64,000 nucleotides of DNA from Candidatus Fluviicola riflensis (GCA_002243285.1 CP022585.1:2964641-3028640), one strand, 5' to 3'. Numbered from the stretch's first letter, positions 38,758-46,753 are shown. Numbers and translations: made by a program. Notes: a model not told the origin generated them from the sequence alone.

Positions 38758-38798
38758 AAGACCACAAAGAGATTCAGACAGAACATCCTTGTGGTCTT
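38758..38798. terminator. Terminator-like hairpin after exported paralogue 2
   Basis: AAGACCACAA pairs perfectly with TTGTGGTCTT across a 21-base loop. It lies between the stop of the gene at 38840 and the flavoprotein start. There is no strong T tract. Confidence 0.45.
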
Positions 38799-38839
38799 AA
38801 CACATCAAACTATTCAAAAAAACCTTGTTTATGTGTGGT

Positions 38840-39754
38840 TTACTTTTTGAGTTCCTCACCCAGCACCAACTCACCGAAACGTTCGTAATTAACCAGCCAC
38901 GCAGCAGCATTTTTCACATAACGGCCTGTACCTGCATTATCCCAGGCGTAAAACAAGCGTGTAAATCCACCATCGAGAATCAATCGTTGCCCCTGATCTT
39001 CGTAAATAGCAGCTACTACATTGCCATCGGTACTCCAGATAAGTGGTTTCAAAACCTTGTTCGGGTCTTCCATTTTGGAAATGGTAATGCCTTCGTAGAC
39101 ATATTCCAATCCGGTAGTGATCAGGTGGTCTTTTTGCATTCCGAAATTGGTGGAATCGGTTTTAAAACTCACGTTTTGTCCTCCTTGGTACACACCGCTC
39201 ATGGTAACACCTACAAGCTTTTGTGCCAGGAAATTGGCGTCAGCATGAAACGGGCTGTTATCTCCCCAGATGTAAACGCCCTTTCCGCTATAGAAGAATT
39301 TTTTGATGACTTCGGCATGTTCATCGTTGAGCAATTGCTCGTTGGTGGAAATCACCCACAACTGACAAGCTTTTGAAAGCGCTTCTTCCAATTCTTTAGG
39401 ACTTGGTGGTTTGTTGATGTAACGATATACCGAGAATCCTTTTTCTGCCAGGGCAGCTTTCGGAGCTTCAAAATCGAACCCACTTGTATAAAAATGAAGC
39501 ACAACGATTGTTTGTCCTTCAAAAGCGCCATCTACCGCCAAATCGTACTGACTTCCGGAAGCATTTCCATGCGCATCGGTGTTTTTTACTTTACGTTCTT
39601 CATAGACAATTTTGGTTTCACCGGTGTTATCATCGCGTTGTTCAACGGCTACTTTTTCTGTGATTTCGCTCTTCGCAGCGCAGGAGTTATATTGTGCATT
39701 TGCCAATTGGCAACCGGCCAACAGGGTAAAAACGGATAGAATTAGTGTTTTCAT
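38840..39754 (-). CDS. Exported protein of unknown function, paralogue 2
   Basis: This 304-residue protein has a signal peptide (LILSVFTLLAGCQLANAQ). The body is collinear with the protein at 33939: YNSCAAKSEITEKVAVEQ, QTIVVLHFYTSGFDFE, LWVISTNEQLLNDEHAEVIKKFFYSGKGVYIWGDNSPFH, and the near-identical end RYVKNAAAWLVNYERFGELVLGEELKK. The DNA is also clearly similar, pointing to a fairly recent duplication. Function unknown; the layout resembles amidotransferase-like folds without an obvious catalytic pair. Confidence 0.8.
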   Translation of the reverse strand: MKTLILSVFTLLAGCQLANAQYNSCAAKSEITEKVAVEQRDDNTGETKIVYEERKVKNTDAHGNASGSQYDLAVDGAFEGQTIVVLHFYTSGFDFEAPKAALAEKGFSVYRYINKPPSPKELEEALSKACQLWVISTNEQLLNDEHAEVIKKFFYSGKGVYIWGDNSPFHADANFLAQKLVGVTMSGVYQGGQNVSFKTDSTNFGMQKDHLITTGLEYVYEGITISKMEDPNKVLKPLIWSTDGNVVAAIYEDQGQRLILDGGFTRLFYAWDNAGTGRYVKNAAAWLVNYERFGELVLGEELKK

Positions 39755-39840
39755 ACAGGATTATTTATTGTTGTGGGCTGTATGTACAGGTGTGTGTGAA
39801 TTCGGTTCAACTCGATAAAATGTTTGATGCTTAATGTTGA

Positions 39841-40003
39841 ATCACGCCAAAGGCGGACACGGTGTTTGATGAGGTTTTCGTGGAAACTCTTTTAGAATTA
39901 TGAATTGAAAAATTATCAATTATAAAGTAGTCCTTCCTTCTTGCGAAACCTCATCAAAAATCAAGCATCCAAAATCCAACACCGTGTCCGCCTTTGGCGT
40001 GAT
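39841..40003. repeat. Foldback element with perfect 24-base inverted repeats
   Basis: The 24 bases at 39841-39864 are the exact reverse complement of 39980-40003 (core CGTGTCCGCCTTTGGCG). Just inside, TTTGATGAGGTTT pairs with AAACCTCATCAAA, extending the stem. The interior is AT-rich and contains the GAATTATGAATTG-type words seen elsewhere. No gene lies inside. It resembles a small MITE; together with its flanks it fills most of the 318-base gap before marC. Confidence 0.75.
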
Positions 40004-40072
40004 TAATAATGTACTCTTGATCTTCCCCTAACATTCAATCCTTGGATTCTGTAGAATTTTGCAGCAAAAACA

Positions 40073-40702
40073 ATGGAACTTTTCATCACCATTTTCGCCG
40101 CGTTATTCTCTGTAATCAATCCGCTGGGAACCGTTCCGGTTTTTGTAGGACTTACCAAAGACGACAGCAAACATCATCGCGACACCACTTCGATGTGGAC
40201 GGCCGTAAACGTGTTCGTTATTCTGATCATCTCTTTTTTTGCCGGAAAATATGTACTTGATTTTTTTGGGATCTCACTCAATTCGCTGCGCATGGCAGGC
40301 GGACTGATTATCACAACTTCGGGTTTTGCGCTTTTAACCGGATCGTTTACCAGGCACAAGGGAATGAAAAAAGCCAGCGTGCAGCAGGATCTGGAAACCC
40401 GTTCGGAAGTATCACTCACGCCGCTTGCCATTCCAATGCTTGCAGGACCGGGCTCAATCTCACTGCTGATCAATTACAATCAATCTTATACGGGCAGCTT
40501 TCAAATTCTGATCGCAATCGGAGCTATTATTGCAGTTTGCGCGCTTGTTTACCTGATTCTGCGTACGTCACATTACATCGTGAAAGTTTTGGGTGCTTCG
40601 GGAATTAACGCCATTTCGCGCATCATCGGATTTATTGTGATTGCAATCGGGATTGAATATATTACGGGAGCGGTACTCACATTACTTGAAAAGAAATGTT
40701 GA
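40073..40702 (+). CDS. MarC/SnatA family membrane protein
   Basis: This 209-residue protein has six hydrophobic segments. It starts MELFITIFAALFSVINPLGTVPVFVGLT, the family's N-terminal NPLG signature, and has PLAIPMLAGPGSISLLI in the middle and ISRIIGFIVIAIGIEYI at the end. MarC-like proteins are inner-membrane proteins; SnatA was proposed to transport small neutral amino acids, and the family's role is not settled. The gene is bracketed by same-orientation copies of the 24-base repeat at 39980 and 40787. Confidence 0.92.
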   Translation: MELFITIFAALFSVINPLGTVPVFVGLTKDDSKHHRDTTSMWTAVNVFVILIISFFAGKYVLDFFGISLNSLRMAGGLIITTSGFALLTGSFTRHKGMKKASVQQDLETRSEVSLTPLAIPMLAGPGSISLLINYNQSYTGSFQILIAIGAIIAVCALVYLILRTSHYIVKVLGASGINAISRIIGFIVIAIGIEYITGAVLTLLEKKC

Positions 40703-40786
40703 ATTTTTAATGTTAAATGCTTAATTAGGTTTTAGGTAGAAACTTCGTTTCCGAAAGGAACTCCCCATTAAAAATTCATCATCAAG

Positions 40787-40810
40787 CACCGTGTCCGCCT
40801 TTGGCGTGAT
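40787..40810. repeat. Third perfect copy of the 24-base repeat
   Basis: It is identical to the right arm of the foldback element at 39980-40003 and in the same orientation. The flanks also match partly (CATCAAG before, TCAAAATTGA after). No perfect left arm is found nearby, so it looks like a solo or decayed element. Confidence 0.7.
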
Positions 40811-40822
40811 TCAAAATTGAGG

Positions 40823-42106
40823 TTATCCCACCACAAAAAACATCTTCATCTTCCCTTTGTTTTTCGCTTCCAGTTCACCGCGATACTCAAATTCAAATGC
40901 TCCGTTGACTGCCTCAACAACAGCTTCCGAAACATTGATTCGTCCGGGTTCACTGGTTTGCTCGTAGCGCGCAGCAATGTTTACCGTATCGCCCCAAATA
41001 TCATAGGCGAATTTCTTGGAACCCACTACTCCTGCTACCACCGGACCTGTGTGAATACCGACACGCATGTGCAGGGAATCAACTCCAACGGGCGCATCTT
41101 CAACTGAAGCTGCCATAAACGCCTGAAACTCCAACGCGGCTTTGATCATGTTGGATGCGTGGTTTTTGTTTGTTACTGGCACGCCACTTACGCATAGGTA
41201 AGCATCTCCAATGGTTTTGATCTTTTCAATATGGTATTTACTGATAATCGCATCAAAAGCACGGAAATAATAATCGAGCAAAGCAACTACAGCTTCGGGA
41301 GTATTTTCTTCTGCAAACGTTGTGAATCCTTGAAAATCGGTGAACATAACCGTTGCGCTTTCATACCTTGCCGAAGACGTTTTACCGTGTTCTTTTAGTT
41401 CGGCGGCAACGCTATCGGGTAAAATATTCAGCAGCAGGTTTTCCGATTTGGCCTTTTCGTAGGTGATTTCATCATTCTTTGTTTTCAGCACACCATTGCT
41501 TCTTCGTTTCTGGAAATATTCAAACAACAGGAAAACAAGCACCAAAATCACCATCGCGATTCCCAGCCACAATAATCGTTGTTCATTCACGGCATCGTGC
41601 AATTTGATTTCCGCTTCTTTGTTTTCAACAGCCAATTCGGCAAGCGACAATTTAGATTGCAGTTGCTCGGTGGTCAATGAATCGATTTCTTCGCTTTTTT
41701 CCCGGATTTCTTTTTTCGTGCGGTTGATTTCTTTGTTGCCTGACACCACTTCTGATTCCAGCTCGGTTACCGAATCGGACAGTTGCCGGGTGCGAATAGT
41801 ACTTTGTTGACGATACAATTCTGTAAAAGCCTGGTAATGCTCAATGGCTGTTTTGTAATTCACCACATTGGTTTTCAACTCTGCCAATTCGAGGTGACAT
41901 TTCATTTGCATCGGAACGTCATTGCTTTTTCGCGCTGCTTCAAGCGCTGCTTCAAACTGTCGTTGAGCTTTAAGGGGCTTTCCCTGATTACGCAGGTTCA
42001 TCGCCTCCCTGTACATGGCTGTAGTTGTTTGTGCGTACAGCCCGTTACCCGCATAAATCAGCAGCAGGATTACGAGTATTGAACGGAAAACAGTTTTAAT
42101 CGCCAT
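40823..42106 (-). CDS. Membrane-anchored class III adenylate cyclase with TPR-like sensor
   Basis: This is a 427-residue protein with signal peptide or first helix (7-25, ending YAQ), a TPR-like helical region (28-105), a coiled coil (110-170), a membrane helix (179-196) and a cytosolic class III cyclase domain (245-427). Metal-binding Asp257 (MFTDFQGF) and Asp301 (KTIGDAYL) are present. Substrate-determining Lys297 and Asp369 (YDIWGDTVNIAARYE) indicate ATP rather than GTP, and Asn376/Arg380 complete the active site. It probably makes cAMP in response to a periplasmic cue. A Crp-family regulator exists at 20625, but no link is shown. Confidence 0.92.
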   Translation of the reverse strand: MAIKTVFRSILVILLLIYAGNGLYAQTTTAMYREAMNLRNQGKPLKAQRQFEAALEAARKSNDVPMQMKCHLELAELKTNVVNYKTAIEHYQAFTELYRQQSTIRTRQLSDSVTELESEVVSGNKEINRTKKEIREKSEEIDSLTTEQLQSKLSLAELAVENKEAEIKLHDAVNEQRLLWLGIAMVILVLVFLLFEYFQKRRSNGVLKTKNDEITYEKAKSENLLLNILPDSVAAELKEHGKTSSARYESATVMFTDFQGFTTFAEENTPEAVVALLDYYFRAFDAIISKYHIEKIKTIGDAYLCVSGVPVTNKNHASNMIKAALEFQAFMAASVEDAPVGVDSLHMRVGIHTGPVVAGVVGSKKFAYDIWGDTVNIAARYEQTSEPGRINVSEAVVEAVNGAFEFEYRGELEAKNKGKMKMFFVVG

Positions 42107-42272
42107 CTTGTTTTGTAAAGACCGAAAATACGGATTTTCAGGCCAATCGACATCATTTTTTTACACACATTATCCTTGAAAATCACCGCTGGACGAATAC
42201 GTATTGTCCGTTTTTCACCGATAACGCAACCATTGATTGGGCAGAATGGTCATAGTTAAAAAACACAAGCTT

Positions 42273-42428
42273 ATGAAACAATTGATGATTACCTCGATAC
42301 TGCTCATTATGGCAGTTTTTTCGGTGAACGCACAAGTCGATTTACCATACAATTCCGGTTTCGAAAATGCTTCGGATCGGTTGGTTTCTACCGATCTGTC
42401 GGAAACAGGTAAACTGATTATTCGTTAA
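42273..42428 (+). CDS. Short exported peptide, possible gene remnant
   Basis: The start MKQLMITSILLIMAVFSVNAQ is a perfect Bacteroidota signal peptide. The mature part is only 31 residues (VDLPYNSGFENASDRLVS...LIIR). DLPYNSGFE is a common opening of large T9SS or carbohydrate-binding secreted proteins, so this may be the surviving 5' end of a lost gene. The frame ends at TAA without trace of continuation in the next 140 bases. Confidence 0.55.
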   Translation: MKQLMITSILLIMAVFSVNAQVDLPYNSGFENASDRLVSTDLSETGKLIIR

Positions 42429-42573
42429 AAAACACACCCCCTAGAAAACAGCGGATTCGGAAAACCTGGTTCGCCGTTATTCAAAACCAATTGTTTAGCT
42501 ATAGAAGCTAACCACAGTAGGACACATAGGAAACATAGTTTTTACACTTTTTCTATTTTCTTATCCGGTAAAA

Positions 42574-42771
42574 TTATTCTTCCTCTAAGATAGCCTGAAC
42601 ACGGCCAACTAACCTGTCTTCGGTCATGATCTTGATACCATGCGTATGTTCAGGAGATTTGGTCAGGATTCGCATTACGATTCCTTCGGTCAATTCACCG
42701 GAGCGCTGATGATGTTTCTGAATAAATTCAACCAGTTGTCCCGGCTTGATTTCACTGCGTTTTGGTACCAT
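42574..42771 (-). CDS. ywbE: YwbE family protein
   Basis: The start MVPKRSEIKPGQLVEFIQK gives 65 residues, the usual YwbE length. The family core is plain: GQLVEFIQKHHQRSGELTEGIVMRILTKSPEHTHGIKIMTEDRLVGRVQ. YwbE proteins are small, widely conserved and of unknown function, with a beta-barrel look. It is monocistronic and lies just left of the AT-rich island. Confidence 0.9.
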   Translation of the reverse strand: MVPKRSEIKPGQLVEFIQKHHQRSGELTEGIVMRILTKSPEHTHGIKIMTEDRLVGRVQAILEEE

Positions 42772-42792
42772 GATGCAAAGATAAGGGCAATC

Positions 42793-42827
42793 ATGAATTA
42801 TGAATGATAGAATTATCAATTATGAAG
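42793..42827. repeat. AT-rich dispersed repeat
   Basis: TGAATTATGAATGATAGAAT followed by TATCAATTATGAAG. Close relatives are at 39895-39928 and 53903-53936. It sits between ywbE and the island's left boundary. Confidence 0.5.
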
Positions 42828-42857
42828 ATTGTTCTCTTCGCTGAATCCCTTGATAAT

Positions 42858-42891
42858 TTTCAATTCATAATCGTAATTAAGTATGTGTTTC
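42858..42891. repeat. Left inverted repeat of the AT-rich island
   Basis: GTAATTAAGTATGTGTTTC (42873-42891) is the reverse complement of 46807-46825 with 18 of 19 matches. The outer 15 bases are a looser AATTCATAAT-type match to the right end. Confidence 0.5.
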
Positions 42892-42952
42892 AACAAGAAT
42901 GTCATTTAACATAAGATATTTTTGGTTATTATTGACCAAAATATTACCCACT

Positions 42953-43285
42953 ATGCATCACTATTTAATATCCTACGACCTAATTGATTCAGAAAGATTC
43001 AATGGGACTTATAGAGACCAAATGATTCGTTTTCTTTTAGAAAATAATTGTTCTGAGTTAACCTCAAATGTCGCAACAACAATTTACTTTACAACTTATC
43101 ATTCATTATTTGAGTTGCAATCGAGTATTATTAAATCCCGCTTAAAGGATGATATATACTATCATTTAGTTCAAATTGCAACTAAACCCCTTAGCGAAAC
43201 CCCAAAAATGGAAGTTCACCCAAATCCTGACATTGTAAAAGGTTTTGACGCAGATGTAGCAAGGATCGATGAGTCTATGGACTAA
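42953..43285 (+). CDS. Cas2/SinR-like small protein, first gene of the AT-rich island
   Basis: With the start MHHYLISYDLIDSERF this is 110 residues. The opening hydrophobic strand with a conserved-looking Asp (YLISYDL), a helix (MIRFLLENNC), a strand (TTIYFTTY), a helix (LFELQSSIIKSRL) and a strand (IYYHLVQIA) give the beta-alpha-beta-beta-alpha-beta order of the Cas2/VapD/SinR ferredoxin-like fold. The C-terminal 30 residues are a tail (PKMEVHPNPDIVKGFDADVARI). No cas1 or array is present. The ATG at 42899 would add 18 residues, including a hydrophobic stretch (IRYFWLLLTKI), and cannot be excluded. Confidence 0.7.
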   Translation: MHHYLISYDLIDSERFNGTYRDQMIRFLLENNCSELTSNVATTIYFTTYHSLFELQSSIIKSRLKDDIYYHLVQIATKPLSETPKMEVHPNPDIVKGFDADVARIDESMD

Positions 43286-43308
43286 CTTCTACAAGTAGCA
43301 TTATAATT

Positions 43309-43689
43309 ATGGCGTATCTTAAAGAAAAACAAAGAACTCTTAAATTATTCTTCAAACATGAATTGAAGAATAGGTATAATCCTTTTGATTATGATCCTAC
43401 AGATATAGTAAAAATGTGTTTAACTGCTGAGCAGATTCAGAATGCTCTTGAGTATGATTATGAACTGATCAGTTCAATTTGTCACACACTCAAAAGTGAT
43501 GGGAACATAACAATATTCCACGATGATCAATTAGACCCTCATGGAATTGAAACTTATTATCTCATTACCCCAGAAGGTAAGAAAGCCCATTTCGAAAAAT
43601 ACTATCTTAATCAATCGAAGTTTCGGAGCATCAGCTTTTGGCTCTCAATAGCCGCTATAATCATATCAATAATTGCACTATTTACATGA
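43309..43689 (+). CDS. Winged-helix-like protein with C-terminal membrane anchor
   Basis: This 126-residue protein is not recognised. Residues 30-95 look like a winged helix (CLTAEQIQNALEYDYELISSICHTLKSDG, then a hairpin ending YYLITPEGKKAHF). A single hydrophobic helix, ISFWLSIAAIIISIIALF, closes the protein. A tail-anchored possible DNA- or protein-binding module is unusual. It starts 23 bases after the Cas2-like gene and is followed six bases later by the next gene, so operon membership is likely. Confidence 0.7.
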   Translation: MAYLKEKQRTLKLFFKHELKNRYNPFDYDPTDIVKMCLTAEQIQNALEYDYELISSICHTLKSDGNITIFHDDQLDPHGIETYYLITPEGKKAHFEKYYLNQSKFRSISFWLSIAAIIISIIALFT

Positions 43690-43695
43690 CAACTA

Positions 43696-43962
43696 ATGGA
43701 AACAAAAGACATCAAACAATTGCTTGAAGAAGCTAAGAGCTGGTCAGATGGTAATATAACTTACAAATTTATAAGCGACACATTGCATATTAATAGTCAG
43801 ATGTATGACAAATATGAAATTGAAAAGGGAAAGGATGAAAAAATTGAGGAAGACCTTTATTTGGTTTTCGGCCCTTACCGCATTCCAATTCTGTATTGGT
43901 CAGAAGAAGAGCTTATTCTATTTGTAGACAAGATGAAATTAAGTTTGGGAAGAGTTTACTGA
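43696..43962 (+). CDS. Small acidic hypothetical protein
   Basis: This 88-residue, unrecognised protein is rich in Glu/Asp/Lys (LLEEAKSWSDGNITYKFISD, KYEIEKGKDEKIEEDLYLVFG) and ends FVDKMKLSLGRVY. It has no signal, helix anchor or metal motif. It follows the winged-helix-like gene by six bases, typical of translational coupling. Confidence 0.65.
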   Translation: METKDIKQLLEEAKSWSDGNITYKFISDTLHINSQMYDKYEIEKGKDEKIEEDLYLVFGPYRIPILYWSEEELILFVDKMKLSLGRVY

Positions 43963-44022
43963 CTCACTTTACTTTTATCGATTAAATAAGATATTTATAT
44001 AAGAACTACTGAGTATATCAAA

Positions 44023-44241
44023 ATGGACCAAGCTAAAGATTTAGAAACATTTAGGGATTCTGTTAATTCTGAATTGACCAAGATTAATCATCGTATTCAG
44101 ATGGTTTCAGATAATTTAAATAAGCTCACTACAACAGTAGAAAAATTAGATAAAGAAGTCAATGGCAAATTAAATCAAGTACTTGATGACATGACTCTAA
44201 TCAAAAGACATCTTGGGATTAATGATGTTAGTATGGGCTAA
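44023..44241 (+). CDS. Small coiled-coil protein
   Basis: This 72-residue protein is almost entirely a heptad-patterned helix (FRDSVNSELTKINHRIQMVSDNLNKLTTTVEKLDKEVNGKLNQVLDDM) with a short C-terminal tail. It is probably a dimer or trimer acting as an adaptor. It lies 60 bases after the acidic protein, and a second coiled-coil gene occurs at 44886. Confidence 0.65.
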   Translation: MDQAKDLETFRDSVNSELTKINHRIQMVSDNLNKLTTTVEKLDKEVNGKLNQVLDDMTLIKRHLGINDVSMG

Positions 44242-44350
44242 CTATCAACGCCTTAACTTAGAAAATGATATTAATATTCAACAAATTGTCATTTCCATTT
44301 GATATTGGATGAAGAATTGTTTATTATTTTCTAAATCAATAAAAGTCTAA

Positions 44351-44845
44351 ATGAAAAAAGTAAGCTATGACATACTACTGCTAATAATCGGAGCAATTTT
44401 AAGTGTAGTAATTCCAGCAATAATTAGCTGGGCTAATGAAATCCCTTTTTGGTCAGGATTTAAATTTATTTTCGGATACCCAATTCCTTTATGGGGTGTT
44501 TTGCTCATACTAGTTTTAATTTATTTAATTGAAAGAATAAAGAAGAAGTTAAAATCTAAACCGATAGAATCAAATTTACCTGACTTTATAAATTACACAT
44601 CAGATGTGTTTAATGGTAATACATGGAGATGGAAATGGATTAAACGACCTGGCGGTTGGGATATTGATGACATTAGAATAGCATGTACTAATTGTGATAC
44701 ATCGACTCCCCTTAAACATTCAGTTCACATAGGAAGTAATGCAGAATGTCCGAGATGCGGCAATATAATGACAGGACTAAGAACAGCAACTCAGATTTTC
44801 AATATTATTAAAGATAATGTTGAACGAGGAATTTATAAACAATAG
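44351..44845 (+). CDS. Two-helix membrane protein with cytosolic zinc ribbon
   Basis: This 164-residue protein has membrane helices at about 7-27 (ILLLIIGAILSVVIPAIISW) and 46-63 (LWGVLLILVLIYLIERI), then a basic stretch. A soluble domain has WRWKWIKRPGGWDIDDIRIACTNC followed by CPRCGNIM. The two Cys pairs (CTNC, CPRC) would bind one zinc. I know no family with this layout. The basic residues after helix 2 put the ribbon in the cytosol. Confidence 0.7.
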   Translation: MKKVSYDILLLIIGAILSVVIPAIISWANEIPFWSGFKFIFGYPIPLWGVLLILVLIYLIERIKKKLKSKPIESNLPDFINYTSDVFNGNTWRWKWIKRPGGWDIDDIRIACTNCDTSTPLKHSVHIGSNAECPRCGNIMTGLRTATQIFNIIKDNVERGIYKQ

Positions 44846-44885
44846 GTCTAATCTTCACTTTTATTAATTCAATAATATATTTATT

Positions 44886-45206
44886 ATGAACACAATACCG
44901 CATATTCAATATAAATCTGGAATGACAATAGAAGACCTCATTCTAGAAATAAATAAGCGAAATGATATTTTGAGAAAAGCACAAAGTAGATTAGAAGATA
45001 AAATAGATGCATTAAATCTAAAGGTTGGGCATGGCTTTAACTCAATTGATAAAGATTTGAATGAATTGGAAAATAAAATTGAGGGAACGAGAATCCTTAT
45101 TGATCAACAATTCGAAGAACTGCGAAAAGAAATGCAAGAGTTCAGAGAAGAAATGAGGAATGGATTCAAAAAGACAAATGAACGTCTTGATGAACTGGAA
45201 AAATAA
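44886..45206 (+). CDS. Coiled-coil protein
   Basis: This 106-residue protein, after a short N-terminal segment (MNTIPHIQYKSGMTIEDLI), is a continuous heptad helix (RKAQSRLEDKIDALNLKVGHGFNSIDKDLNELENKI, then FEELRKEMQEFREEMRNGF). It resembles the scaffolding or adaptor coils of phage and defence loci, but is not assignable. It is followed by a membrane protein gene after 11 bases. Confidence 0.65.
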   Translation: MNTIPHIQYKSGMTIEDLILEINKRNDILRKAQSRLEDKIDALNLKVGHGFNSIDKDLNELENKIEGTRILIDQQFEELRKEMQEFREEMRNGFKKTNERLDELEK

Positions 45207-45217
45207 AAACTTTTACT

Positions 45218-45673
45218 ATGAGTATTATCAAAGATTTGAATGAATTCCATTTTACTTTAAAATCAGCATTATTCAATATACTAATTTCGATGCCTTTTTG
45301 GTACTTAGATATTTATCTCATGGCTAAATGGTATGTTGAGCAAAACCCGATTCAACTCCCAATTGTAATTGCTTTTTGTTTATCAGTTGGTTGGTATGTA
45401 GTATCCTTCTTGGCATATACTGCCGTTTCAGCATTCATGTTCAAATCAAAAAATGAAGGAAAAACGGAATCAGAATTGGATGGTGATATTGATAAGGACA
45501 CATTTTTACATTGTATGCTTTCTATTGTATTCTTGGGAACTCTTTCTCTATTTGCATATTTAAATAAAGATTCATTCTTGATATTCACAGTAGAGACCTT
45601 TATTAGTGCTGCTATGGTAATGGTAGGCGCTATAATATGGTCAATTGGTAAAACATTTTTTTTAAAACGTTGA
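45218..45673 (+). CDS. Four-helix membrane protein
   Basis: This 151-residue protein has hydrophobic segments at about 15-35 (SALFNILISMPFWYLDIYLM), 45-68 (LPIVIAFCLSVGWYVVSFLAYTAV), 96-115 (FLHCMLSIVFLGTLSLFAYL) and 121-145 (FLIFTVETFISAAMVMVGAIIW). An acidic loop (NEGKTESELDGDIDKD) separates the halves. No family is recognised. Membrane-spanning proteins with cytosolic partners are typical terminal effectors of abortive systems, but nothing here proves that. Confidence 0.68.
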   Translation: MSIIKDLNEFHFTLKSALFNILISMPFWYLDIYLMAKWYVEQNPIQLPIVIAFCLSVGWYVVSFLAYTAVSAFMFKSKNEGKTESELDGDIDKDTFLHCMLSIVFLGTLSLFAYLNKDSFLIFTVETFISAAMVMVGAIIWSIGKTFFLKR

Positions 45674-45679
45674 ATCTGT

Positions 45680-46219
45680 TTGATAACTATGGAACAAATT
45701 ACATGGACTGATATAACACAAGCCATTGCATCTGCGATTGCGGTTCCAGGAGCAATAGCAGCATTTATTATCCTATTTATCAAAGATAAAAACAAAGAAA
45801 AACAGATTCAGAAACTATCAGATATAGCAACTCATCTCAGTAAAATGGCAGATGATTCCGAGAAGCGATATGCCCAAACTCGTAAACCGCTGATTAATAC
45901 AAAAATCATTAATCAACCTTTAATTAGCGCCTTGACGATTTACTTTCAAAATGCAAATAAGGAATCAGCTGTAATTGACTTTGAAATCATGAATATCCAA
46001 AGTAGCTTAATAATAAAACATCCCCTAAAAGATATTGGAGGCGTTCAAGAATTTTCAGCTCGAATTACTTATTCCCAACATTATTCTGATTTACAAAAAT
46101 TAGCCATCAGATACACCATGTCTGAAGGATATGAGTTTATAAGCAGTATTGAATTAGTTTCAGAAAAACCAACTACAAATGAACTTGGACACAATGCAAC
46201 TACTCCGTCAATTATATGA
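45680..46219 (+). CDS. Single-span membrane protein with beta-rich cytosolic domain
   Basis: This 179-residue protein has an N-terminal hydrophobic segment (AIASAIAVPGAIAAFIILFI), a charged helix (KDKNKEKQIQKLSDIATHLSKM), and a beta-rich domain (LISALTIYFQNANKESAVIDFEIMNI, FSARITYSQHYSDLQKLAIRYTM, FISSIELV). It starts six bases after the four-helix gene and ends the island's run. Not recognised. Confidence 0.68.
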   Translation: MITMEQITWTDITQAIASAIAVPGAIAAFIILFIKDKNKEKQIQKLSDIATHLSKMADDSEKRYAQTRKPLINTKIINQPLISALTIYFQNANKESAVIDFEIMNIQSSLIIKHPLKDIGGVQEFSARITYSQHYSDLQKLAIRYTMSEGYEFISSIELVSEKPTTNELGHNATTPSII

Positions 46220-46383
46220 TGACCTTTATTGAATTATTCTTATATTTAATTCAATAAAGGGTAAAACCTCATAATTATCTTAAAATTTCTATCAAGTTCT
46301 ATCAATTTCAAAATGTCTATTAAATATCGGAAGGTTTCGATGCAAAGTGCATCATACCCAGAATCTCTTTAAATCTCAAACAT

Positions 46384-46491
46384 ATGGGTTTAATAGATTT
46401 TGTCCTTTGGATTATTACAATTGTTAACGTAATACCCAAAGTGAAAAAGATCGACATTACGAAAAAGAAAGTAACTATTACTTTTAAGTAA
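46384..46491 (+). CDS. Tiny hydrophobic-basic peptide (35 residues)
   Basis: The frame reads MGLIDFVLWIITIVNVIPKV then a basic tail (KKIDITKKKVTITFK). One membrane helix plus a basic end and a perfect hairpin terminator five bases past the stop are features of small membrane toxins or regulators. There is no independent proof of translation. Confidence 0.35.
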   Translation: MGLIDFVLWIITIVNVIPKVKKIDITKKKVTITFK

Positions 46492-46495
46492 TGAG

Positions 46496-46525
46496 AAAGG
46501 TCACTCGAATTCGAGTGACCTTTTG
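46496..46525. terminator. Perfect-palindrome terminator
   Basis: The palindrome AGGTCACTCGAATTCGAGTG and its completion (13-base stem with no loop spacer) is flanked by A and T tracts, so it works in both directions. It follows the tiny 46384 frame. Confidence 0.85.
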
Positions 46526-46604
46526 TCTTTTTAAGCTTTATCATCAATCGCACTTTGTAATCAGAGATTTATCCGTTACATTAGTCTAATGTTTAAAAAC
46601 ATAA

Positions 46605-46633
46605 TTGAGGGTGGATCATAATTTCACCCTCAA
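46605..46633. repeat. Hairpin upstream of the 19-residue frame
   Basis: TTGAGGGTG pairs with CACCCTCAA around an 11-base loop. On the minus strand ATTATGTTTTT follows, so it could end leftward transcription from the gene at 46850. Confidence 0.6.
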
Positions 46634-46664
46634 CCTGAACATCAATCTAAAGATCAACAAACAA

Positions 46665-46724
46665 ATGCGTAAGTTGATTATTGAATTGATTAAGGTTATC
46701 AGCGCTCTATATTTATTGCTTTAG
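46665..46724 (+). CDS. Tiny hydrophobic peptide (19 residues)
   Basis: MRKLIIELIKVISALYLLL is a complete frame with a basic start and hydrophobic remainder, lying between two hairpins with a terminator 30 bases after. The size is in the range of the shortest type I toxin-like peptides. It may be chance. Confidence 0.25.
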   Translation: MRKLIIELIKVISALYLLL

Positions 46725-46753
46725 CAATTATAGATGAGCAAACTTACTTATAG

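Noticed and set aside
42899..42952. Upstream ATG extending the Cas2-like gene by 18 residues
   Set aside because: It would put a hydrophobic segment before the first strand of the fold; the shorter start fits Cas2/SinR-like proteins better, though it is not excluded.
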